From Uranotaenia lowii (taxonomy: Eukaryota > Arthropoda > Insecta > Diptera > Culicidae): a DNA stretch of 64,000 nt. The stretch covers positions 337,978,023 through 338,042,022 of the forward strand of contig NC_073693.1 in the NCBI RefSeq assembly GCF_029784155.1. Reading direction: 5' to 3'. The notes beneath the pieces were generated by a model. It did no database searches. It worked only from the letters and a program-made list of their open reading frames with translations, and had not been told where the DNA came from. Position numbers and translations under genes: made by a program. Every line of letters starts with the position of its first letter. Position 1 is the stretch's first letter. This document shows positions 22,000 to 31,219 of the stretch, piece by piece.

Positions 22000-24660
22000 A
22001 AATCATTATATTTTATACAAAACAACCAGCAAATACATACTTTGATATGCTCGGGACCTTGCCAAGAACAGACATGGTATATGTAGGATTCAAACGCTGC
22101 AATTTGTTTGAAATAGAGGTTTCCATAAGTTTTGTCGTTCATCAAAAGTAATTTGTTCCATAGCCTCGGTATCGGCTTTACAGCTTACTTAATCTGAAAC
22201 TAGCAAAAAGTAGATGTTTGAGGTTAGGCTTGAATGACTTATCACTAGGCAACACTTTCAGCTTATCGGAGATTTTTTTTAGCAGTTTCAGCGATCTACC
22301 CTTAGTTTTTCGCTTCTTCAAAATTAAAAATGCTGGTATTAGCCATAACTTCCCTGATGACCCTTAACCGTAGTTCCTGATCAGGTGCTTCACTACTATG
22401 CTTGATTTGAACTTTGTGGACATTTTTAACAGAGTTAACATACTTTTCTACCACTCACACACAATAATTATTTGAATAATCAACGATTTTTGTCAACTAT
22501 CAATTTGATAATGATGGATTTGGAAGGAAACTGTGCAATTTTTTTTTCTTTTTCTCTTGCATCGTAAATATCTTAAAAACGTGTAAATTTTAAATTATTA
22601 AAAAAAGATTTCCGATTACTTTTCAACGAGCAATTAGCAAACGAAAGGTTCCCATTTCTAGTTAAAAGAAGTTAGCTTTATGAATAACTATTTTGCATAT
22701 GATCTGTTTTGCAGAAATCAAGTCTGCGGTAAATTTTAAATTTTTTTACTTGTCTGCTTCTCCAATGTTTCTTATTTTTATCTAATATTTTATTTCACTA
22801 AATAAAAAAATAAGTCAGGTAATGTATTTTCAAGAAAAAATTGTCAATTTGTTTCCATTTGTTCCGATCCTTTTGTTTCAAACACTGACTTGCTACGAAA
22901 GCTCACGAAAGTGGACAGGTCCATTCAGGACTTCATTTCCCCGTTAAGCTTTCCTTAAGCCGGACGGAAAGAACGATAGTTCTGTCGATTGCTGCCGTCT
23001 TTCTTCCGAAGCGCGTTCTTTTACCAAAATATCGAAATCTGTACCCAAGTCACGCAATCAGCCAAGGGAAGGAAAGCTCACCTGGACCAAGACTCCAAAG
23101 ACCGCAGAAAGACTGAGAGAGACTCTATAGAAATATGGTCTTCACCAAAAATCGGAGTCAAAGTTTGCAAAAGTTGTTCCTATTGTTGAGCCCCGAAATT
23201 ATAGTCATCATAAGAGAATGAACCAACTTTTCGGGGGAGTATAAATTTCCCAATGGAATGGGGAACGAAACTCAACAACTACACTACTGTTCGCCATTGA
23301 CGACGAACAACAACAATGAATGAAGGTAGAAGGTTGCGGAATCTGGTGAGTGAACTATATTTAAGTGTGTTGAGTGGGCTTACGGCAAAGTTTGGTGGCC
23401 ATGACCAACTTTTGTCTGCCGGGGTTTTTCCCAAACACTTCAGCTGTTTCCCTGGGATTGGTTGGGATCTGGAAGAGTTTTCCAGAAAACCCACAGAATA
23501 GTGATGCGGAGGTTCCATTCCACCCTCAGAGTCAGTTTGAGAATTGTTGGCAGCAGCAGCAAAATCGGTGTTTCGCCAGCTGTCGGCCAGGTCAAATGCA
23601 ATGATGATGATGACGGATGGGGGCCACAGGCTTTTCCCCCTCATTTCGAACATCTTGTTTGAATTGGTTCCGGTTGGGAGAAAAGACTGAGGAAATGGAA
23701 AAATAGTGGGTTTCTGACATAGTTTCATTATTTCGAAATTTTCTTCCTTTTTTTCTGGTCCATTCAGGTGAAAGTGGTATAGTTTCGAGTTGGGCACTTT
23801 TGAATAAGACATTTGACCGACCTTCGACTGCAGCTGGAAGTAGTTCAAAACTGAAGCAGGAAATAAATGCTTCCGAAAGCAGCTGTTGTGGCAAAATAGA
23901 AGCATACAATCAGGCTGAGAAACATTTTACGATTTTACTACCAGGAGCAAGTGACTTAAACAACAAATTTTAGACTTTATTAATAATCAAGCTCAAACTC
24001 CAAATGCTCCAGTTAGCAAATGAAAGCCACAAACGAGGTGTCACAACTTTGATCCTTTTCCTATTCACAACCCACACGTGCTAGTTAAGAGTCCGTGTGT
24101 GTGAATGAATTGTTTCAGAGTTTTATCAATCCACTGAGAAGACATTTTCCTCTTAGAGAAACCAGAAAGCACAACGACCAGTTAACGACTGCCTTTATGT
24201 TATCGTTATTGTTGATGTTTATACGACGAACAGACGAGCAAACATGACTTTGAACTCAAATGGGGTAAGATAGTTCAGTTTTATGATATAACTTTCACCG
24301 CATTTATATTTCCCCAACGGGGCTGATCATAAAAAACTTTTGCATCAAGTGGTCAATGCGGAAGATAAGAGCATTTCAAGCGCCTGAGTGAGAAATCTCA
24401 ACCCCTTTTTTGAATAAATTATCATATCATATATTCATCTGGTATGTGAAGAAAATCGAGTGCGTTTCGACTTGCAAAACCAGATTAAATTTGATGAAGT
24501 GTCATCTTGTTTAAGATGACTTTACACTTCCAAGAAATACCCTCATGGCTTCGTGCAATTCAAATTTGCATAAGCAATGCAAATACAAATCTGTTATTTG
24601 AAAGCATCAAAAAGTGGATAGTTCTTTCTATTATATTTTTCTTTTAAAAGATCTGGGCGG
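22000..24660. other. No supported gene
   Basis: No domain-bearing ORF. The longest, 208 codons on the minus strand (23279-23905), overlaps other open frames on both strands and lacks recognisable motifs, so I do not call it. Around 23310-23350 the plus strand has ATGAATGAAGG, then a donor-like ATCTG/GTGAGT, in a stretch richer in GC than the surroundings (about 22870-23650). This could be the first exon of a host gene, but no downstream exon was found. Confidence 0.4.
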
Positions 24661-24662
24661 CA

Positions 24663-24782
24663 AAAATGACAAAAATGACAAAAATGACAAAAATGACAAA
24701 AATGACAAAAATGACAAAAATGACAAAAATGACAAAAATGACAAAAATGACAAAAATGACAAAAATGACAAAAATGACAAAT
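24663..24782 (+). repeat. Short AAAAATGAC array joined to a reverse-transcriptase fragment
   Basis: Thirteen copies of the 9-bp unit seen at 1-1066. The left junction is CTGGGCGGC; the right end runs directly, without spacer, into RT-derived sequence at 24779. Confidence 0.95.
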
Positions 24783-24866
24783 CTAGGCGTAGAGTTGGAT
24801 GCAAAACTTAGTTTTTCGAAACATATCGAACAAGTCGTTGCCAAAGCCAATTCCATGTACGGTTGT
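24779..24866 (+). pseudogene. Non-LTR reverse-transcriptase C-terminal fragment
   Basis: The last array units continue in frame into NLGVELDAKLSFSKHI, then EQVVAKANSMYG. This is the conserved stretch after the RT palm in CR1/Jockey-type ORF2 proteins: compare IRDLGVILDSKLTF and IIQKSNSM in the element ending at 38437. It is cut at both ends, and the sequence beyond (TGTTACCATTGG) is unrelated. Only about 29 codons survive. Confidence 0.75.
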
Positions 24867-24869
24867 TAC

Positions 24870-25450
24870 CATTGGGGTATTTTGCCCAATCAGAACCCAC
24901 CGAGAGCAAGCATTGAGAGCACTCAATGTGAGTGCTAAGGTTAATAATTATTCATCGATAAAATATCGATAAGTTTTCCCGCTTATTATTCAAATATATA
25001 AGAACAAAATCTGTAATATAATTTAAAAGGACCTAGCTAGTTAGAGATTTGAATATCAACACACAAATATTGTAAAATAAATACGATAGCGATCACTCAA
25101 ATGATGGATAAAAAGTACACATTCTACACACATGACACTTAACACGAAAACACAAAATATATATTCTCGCAATAGATGAGCCAGAGTTGGGAAATGTCAG
25201 TGGAAACTGAAACGGAAATGCCAACTAGAATGGGTAGCTTATAGGAAAACTGTCATCACTAGTTCTTTCCAACTTCGACCAGCAAACGGCAAACATCGAG
25301 CCTCATACTAAGTTACATCGAATCTTAGTTAAAAGTATTAAGTCAAGTGAAGTGGAAAGACTAGTGAAGTGATCAGAATTATTGGATCAAGTGAGTAACA
25401 AAGCGATAAGCGAAATTCCCATCCTAACCCAAAAATACCTTACCAGGACC
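24870..25450. other. No gene recognised; possible LTR-like DNA
   Basis: Begins TGTTACC, has ATATATAAGAAC (a TATA-like site near 24994) and AATAAATAC near 25077, reminiscent of a solo LTR, but no matching second copy or target duplication was found. Confidence 0.3.
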
Positions 25451-25667
25451 CAGAAGGTTTAACATTGAAACCTTGATACACGTGGCACCAATTGGTTCAA
25501 AGCAAACGGACCAGTGCATCTTCGATCCGATACTCCGGTATTAATCAGACATACCATCCAGAAGGTTTGACATTGAAACCTTGACACACGAGGCACCATT
25601 TGGTTCTAAGCAAACGGGCCGGTGCATCCTAAGGACAAATCGTTTCTCCAGCATTTGTCCTACATAC
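25451..25667 (+). repeat. Two-copy tandem repeat, 108-bp period
   Basis: CAGAAGGTTTAACATTGAAA at 25451 recurs at 25559 with a few changes, continuing through CACGTGGCACCA/CACGAGGCACCA and GTGCATC. The two copies are diverged. No coding potential. Confidence 0.8.
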
Positions 25668-26349
25668 TACCCAGACGTTCTTAGCCCACAAATTGGAGCA
25701 GGATAGCCGAACAAACTTCATATCCACCACGAGGGCGGCACGCCATACTGCTGTTAAATGCGCAAGCAGTGAGTGATTCGCGCAAGCAAAATGAGTGACC
25801 AATTTTGTCTCTTTGGCAGCACGGCTTAAAGAATACTTGCAAGCAATTTTGGCTCACGTCTAACTTGTTATACTCATAATTGGGAAATTTAAAGTGAATA
25901 ATTGAATAATTTGAGTTAGCAAATAAAGTTATAATCTAAAAATTCGCTGTTAACCTACATAACATAAACATGCAAGGGAACAAACATGTCATATTCTTAA
26001 ATTAAAACGTTGCTCATGTAAAAAATGATGCTTAATACTCTGGTTATCATATTATTCCATAAAATAATTAAGAATTTTAAATGCTGTATGAAAGCATTCG
26101 TTTTAAAACTTCAACATTGGTGATTTTTTTTTTATATCTATATAAATAAACTGTTATTTTATTATTGAACACTTTAAAATTTGAACCAAACATCTGTTCA
26201 AAGAAACAAAATACAGCACTTACTCATCAAAAGTATATTTAAGCAAGGCTTCTGGCAATAAAAACTTGTTCTAAAATTACTACCGAAGTGCATGCGCACA
26301 AAAAAAAATTATCAACAAAATCAAATGTAGCACCAATTGTTTAAACCGA
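25668..26349. other. No gene recognised
   Basis: Contains TTAAATGCGCAAGCA near 25755, also found (inverted) near 51725. Otherwise AT-rich and featureless. Confidence 0.45.
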
Positions 26350-26352
26350 TAA

Positions 26353-26824
26353 GGGGCCGTTCACATACCACGTGGACAACTTATGGAAAGGGGGGTGTAT
26401 GGAAATGTCCACGCTTGTCCACGGAGAGGGGAGTAGGAGTTTTGGTCATGTCCACTTAGTCCACTAAAATATTAAGATGTTTAAATCAAAATCATAAATT
26501 GCAAAGCTTTCCAGTTTAAGTTTAAACAACTAGTAGCCACTAGAAGGCAAGTGATATATATGAAAGTTTAGAAATTTAAAATTTATATAATTATTTTATA
26601 TCAGGAAATGCTTTTTCGTTTTTCTCAAAATCATCCATTTCAACAAAAAAAAGCAAGAAGTAGTGTTTTCTGTCAAATTTAGAAAATAAAAACAATCTCA
26701 AATCTGTCCACGTGGACATCCGGGGAGAAGTTAGGGGTTTGCTAAATGTCCACGCTTGTCCACGTTGGGGGAGGAGAGGGTAAAAAATTTCAGTTTTCTG
26801 TCCACGTTATATCTGAACGGCCCC
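26353..26824. mobile_element. PIF/Harbinger-like MITE, 472 bp
   Basis: Inverted ends GGGGCCGTTCACATA and GGGGCCGTTCAGATA (inward), each followed shortly by ACGTGGAC. A TAA triplet lies outside each end (26350-26352, 26825-26827), fitting the 3-bp TWA target rule of Harbinger-type elements. Internal CACG/GTCCACG motifs repeat near both ends. No transposase. Confidence 0.8.
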
Positions 26825-26839
26825 TAATGATCTTTTGGA

Positions 26840-27960
26840 TTCTGAAAAAAATAGTACCCAGAATCTTTTCATACCATATGAGTTTTAAGGAATTTCCACG
26901 TAAATCTATATATGTATGTCGAAATTTTGAATTGTACACTTTACAAGATTAATTTGAAAAGTTTGTCCAACAATGCTGCAGTATGCATTAGGTATGTATT
27001 TTTGTTAAAGATCCTTGACACAAAACTTTGTACTCAAAGTTTTCCCTAACCCCGTACATTTTCCGTAATTTCCATATAAGTGTATATATTTCAAAATTTT
27101 GTATTTTTCACAATATCAACTCAATTTTAAAAAAATTTTTACAAAACTTAAAACCAGTAACAAATTGTAGTACTCAGAATTTTCCCCTGGCCCTGTGAGT
27201 TTTCCCGAATTTCCATTGTATGTAACATTCTTCTTGAGGCTGTTTTTAATTTTTCATTAAAGAAATTTAATTTGAAAAGTTTATTCAAGAAAAACAAATG
27301 GGGCACTAAACCAATATACTAGATAGATATGTGAGTTTTAATACTATAAACAAAACGTTGTACTCAGAATTTTCCCTTATCCCATGAATTTTCCGGATTT
27401 TCCTCATAAGGGTACATATGTTGAAATATTGAATTTTTCACAATTGCAACTGAATTTGAAAAATTCGTTCAACAGAAAAAAACGGCACTCAGCCACTATA
27501 CTAGGTATGTTGGTTTTGGTGCTATAAACAAAACATAGTACTTAGAATTTTCCCTTACCCCGTGATTTTTTTCTGAATTTCCATATAAATGCATATATGT
27601 CATTATATTGAATTTTTCACTATATTAATATAATTCGAAAAGTTTGTTCAACAAAACCAAATGCAGCACTAAGCCACTATACTAGATATGTTGGTTTTGA
27701 TACTAGAAACAAATCTAGTAGGTACTAAGATTATCTCCTGGTCTCGTGAATTTCCCGGAATTTCCCAATAAGTGCATAGTGAACGAAATGTTAGATTTTT
27801 CAATATTCCAGCATAATTTGAAGTTTGTTCAACAACAAAAATTCGCAATAAGCAACTGTGTTGATTTCGAATCTTTTAGAAAAAGTTTGGTATCATAATT
27901 TTCCCTTAACCTGAAAGTTTTCCGAAATTTCCCCAAAAGTGGGTGGAACGTTTTGATTTT
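26840..27960 (-). repeat. Old, diverged array of the 180-bp satellite (reverse orientation)
   Basis: About six degraded monomers with roughly 180-bp spacing. Landmarks recur near 26860, 27040, 27172, 27361, 27541 and 27720: TACTCAGAATTTTCCC, a CCCCGTGA-like core, TTTCCGGAATTTCC, and CACTATACTAGGTATGTTGG. The reverse complement matches the homogeneous array at 48000-51450. Monomers differ heavily from each other, so this array is much older or has escaped homogenisation. Confidence 0.85.
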
Positions 27961-29379
27961 CCCATGCCGCGACGCCCGAGGAACTCAGGGTGAGTGGTGT
28001 TTGTTGATTGAGCAGGCTAAGAGAGCGTTAACTGCCTCTCAAATGTCTCTTTTCGCTTACTTGAACGCAAGTGGTTCATTCTTAGCTAATGTTTGTTTAC
28101 TTTTCCAAAATGTCAATAAATGAATTATGCTCCAAAATGATGAGAAAGTAAAACATGAAGAAAAAAATCCAAGGAATATTTAAAGAAGGTAGTGCCAAGG
28201 CAGCCCTGCTCTAGTATTGGTACAGACTGTGTCGTCATAATCACGATAAATCTGTCAAACTACATGGAAAATTTGCCTTTTTCGTTGATAATTCGAAGAA
28301 TTTGCGAGAAACTTTCCACTTTTAAAACTTGTTTTTCTAGAATAACTCTTGCTCTTCATGATCGGTGCAGAAAAAGTTGGATTTTCGGGTAATTTTTATA
28401 TAAAATAGGCCATCAAAGTTCGAAAAATAATGGATTTTCCCTACTCAAATTTGCAAAACTGTAAAATTAGTTCAAAGTCTTCCATGGAAATGTTCAAGTC
28501 AATGCAGTTTAAGATCCTTGTTACAATAAAGTAATCAAAACACAAATTTTTATACAAAACCATAATCAATTGACATTTAAGCACTTTTAAGTAAATCGAG
28601 TTAACAACCATTTATTGATGTTAATTGTTCTACATAAGAACTGAATGTAGTATAACGGTTGGATAAAAATCATGACAATCAGTTCAACCCTCAATAACTA
28701 CCAACTAGACCTTTTTAAAACTGATTTTTTCTTCATTTGTGCATAAATAAAATTAGAAAAAAAATAATTATGCAATCTCCAAAGGACCAAAACATTTCAT
28801 AACATAGTGCAATAGAGACCTTACAACACAATCAAAATAAAAAATTGGAATTCATTTTTATTTTAGAACATGTTTTTTTATTTAAATTTCTACAATTCGA
28901 GTATACATGTCGAAAAGCGTTTTTTTTTTTCACAATACCAATAAACAGGCATCATAAGGGGCTAGAGGCAACATTTGTATATCACAGCTCTTATTCAATT
29001 TTGTTTTCAATAATAATGCAATCGAGTTGTCATTTAATGGTTACAAAATGATGATGACACAATCTTTTACATCTTAAGCTAGTTTGTAATGTTTTTGGTT
29101 CTCAGAGAAAATTTAAAAAATCGAGAAAAAGATAAAGAAATTGAAACATTTTTCGATGCCGTTTTAAAATTTTCCCCGTATGAAAATTGGCCTAGTAATA
29201 TCAAACTCTCTATTACTAACACTCTTGGTGTAAAAATATTTTTCAAACAGTCACCAATATTGAAAAAAAAATTTAATTCACTTACCAGTTTGGGTTAAGA
29301 TGCAAATAAATTTAAATCATATTGATTCATGGACATATGGTTGTTAACCATATGGTTGTTTTTTCTAAGTTGAACGTTG
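27961..29379. other. No gene recognised
   Basis: AT-rich. A flank-like block (GAGAGCGTTAACTGCCTCTC ... GTTTGTTTAC, 28020-28110) resembles 40530-40610. A perfect palindrome CATATGGTTGTTAACCATATG lies at 29334-29354, just before the CR1-like element. Short ORFs have no domains. Confidence 0.45.
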
Positions 29380-29509
29380 AACGATAGAGACGTGTTTCCG
29401 CGCTACTCCAGCAATTACAGAACTCTTTTTTTTTGTCAAAGCAGTCAAGTGCCTTCGTCAGTTATTTTTTTTTTTGTGTTGTGCTACCGCGAACAAAAAC
29501 AAAACAAAA

Positions 29510-30961
29510 ATGCCAAAGTGTCATATTTCCACTTGTGATGTCGTCGATAGCGTCCACCTTTGGACGTGTACGGGCCCATGTCACCGAAGGTTCCACGCCG
29601 CTTGTGTTGGAGTGCAGCGAAATTGCGAGGAGTCAATCAGGAGGTTCATGCTCCCGGTTTGCCGTGACTGCCAAAATTTGATATCAGAGCAGATCGACCA
29701 AACGAAATTAATGGCACAGCAAACAGAAATATTGGAGCAACTAAAGATCCAAAACATCTCCCACGAAAAGCTGAGTTCTCAGGTGGCAAAATTTTCTTGC
29801 CTAGAGACATTGATTGATGGTATCGACACGATCTCCAATCAGATCAATGGCCAAAAAATTGAGCTTTCGGCCCTAATAAAAGCGGCATTGCGACCACCTC
29901 CGTCTGCTGAAGATTTACTTGACACGCTCTCATCATCAATGAAAGAGCAGTACGTGTCAGCTTTTGACGGTCATAAAACGAAAATTGCTCAAACGTTTGA
30001 AATGCTGGAGGAGATGATTTTGGGCCATCAAAACAGCCTGATGAATATGGTCGAAGAGCAGCATCGTAACTGCTTCACCAATTTGGAACAGGAGCTCACT
30101 CCTTCTCTCCAGTCCATTGCAGTAGAACTTAATGCCTTAAGGGCAACTGTGCATAATCCTTCCGCAAATACGGACCTTATTGATGAACTTCGATCCATTC
30201 ACGATGCCGTTAGCGCGAAACCTGTCCTTTCCCTACCTGCACCAGTGACGAGCCTGGCCGAGGAGCTGAACCCTAAAGGTGTCTCAGGTTGGCGACTTTT
30301 GGGCACAAGGAGGGTGTGGAAAGCTGACTGGTCAGCCTACGATGCAAGGCAAATGCGTCGCAAGGAACAACAAAAGAACGCGGATAAAGCAAAAAAGAAA
30401 AAAAATCGTCAACGCAAGGCGCGTAACCGAAATGCGGGCCCAAACCAACGCAAGGCGCGTAACCGAAATGCGGGCCCAAACCAACGAGACTACCCCAACA
30501 ATAAATTAAAAAGCCGATCTCCACCTTCCACTGACAAGGAACTGCTCGCTGCCGCCAAGGTTACGTTCAATAGGAAACCTCAGCCAAAAAAGAAGATACC
30601 GACCTTCATCAATTTTCAACGTGGAGAAACCTTAAACCCTGGATCCTCTTCTGTGCCATCAAATACACCACCACTGGACCCTGGACCCTCTCTTGTGGCA
30701 CCAAATACGCCACCACATCATGATAGGATACCGGCTAGGTTCCCGACTACTTCTGCGGCAACGACTTCACCGTACCAAGCGAATATGTGCACACATCATG
30801 CATCGACTTCCATGCCACCATATACAACGTTCAATCCGGTCCCCACTTCATTCAGTGCACCCTTTGCCGGCCCCTGCTGCCACCATGGTCCTAATGCATT
30901 TGATTTCAACAACCCGGTAATGTATCCATATTTTCTGCCCCATCGACGCGTGCCACTATAG
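29510..30961 (+). CDS. ORF1 of CR1-like element: PHD-type zinc finger, coiled coil
   Basis: The reading frame opens at 29474, but I choose the ATG at 29510 (MPKCHIS) because it gives a complete finger at the N-terminus. This yields 483 residues. Residues 4-54 form a C4HC3 (PHD-like) pattern: C4, C9, C20, C24, H29, C32, C51, C54. Residues about 60-240 are helical and heptad-like, a likely coiled coil for oligomerisation. Next is a conserved-looking GWRLLGTRRVWKADWSAYDA, a Lys/Arg-rich block with a perfect 12-residue tandem duplication (KARNRNAGPNQR, about 30411-30482), and a Pro-rich tail. PHD-containing ORF1 proteins are known in CR1-group retrotransposons and are thought to act in ribonucleoprotein formation. 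The frame is intact and ends TAG at 30961, exactly at the Jockey insertion point. Confidence 0.85.
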   Translation: MPKCHISTCDVVDSVHLWTCTGPCHRRFHAACVGVQRNCEESIRRFMLPVCRDCQNLISEQIDQTKLMAQQTEILEQLKIQNISHEKLSSQVAKFSCLETLIDGIDTISNQINGQKIELSALIKAALRPPPSAEDLLDTLSSSMKEQYVSAFDGHKTKIAQTFEMLEEMILGHQNSLMNMVEEQHRNCFTNLEQELTPSLQSIAVELNALRATVHNPSANTDLIDELRSIHDAVSAKPVLSLPAPVTSLAEELNPKGVSGWRLLGTRRVWKADWSAYDARQMRRKEQQKNADKAKKKKNRQRKARNRNAGPNQRKARNRNAGPNQRDYPNNKLKSRSPPSTDKELLAAAKVTFNRKPQPKKKIPTFINFQRGETLNPGSSSVPSNTPPLDPGPSLVAPNTPPHHDRIPARFPTTSAATTSPYQANMCTHHASTSMPPYTTFNPVPTSFSAPFAGPCCHHGPNAFDFNNPVMYPYFLPHRRVPL

Positions 30962-30974
30962 GTACTAGCTCTTT
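30960..30974. repeat. Target-site duplication of the Jockey element, left copy
   Basis: AGGTACTAGCTCTTT, repeated at 35477-35491. The following T run is the element's poly(A) tail read on the plus strand. Confidence 0.93.
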
Positions 30975-31219
30975 TTTTTTTTTTTTTAAATATGTCTTTA
31001 TTTGTATCAAATCATGATTACACTTATATTACATTATTGCATTAAACTAGGTGTTCAGCTCAATAATGAACTGTTCATAGCCCTATAAGTAACTAGATTA
31101 TAAAAATTTATTTATAAGATTTAAATTTGCTGAGCGCAATCAAGTTTTTAATGTAGGAGAACATCCTGTAATAGCAAAAATATTTTATACTTAAAACTAA
31201 ACACTATCTTAAAATTAAA

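Noticed and set aside
23279..23905. 208-codon minus-strand ORF
   Set aside because: Competing open frames overlap on both strands, composition shows no coding bias I can defend, and no motif was recognised.
24870..25100. Copia-like solo LTR starting TGTTACC
   Set aside because: TATA and poly(A)-like words exist, but no second copy, no CA end and no target duplication could be fixed.
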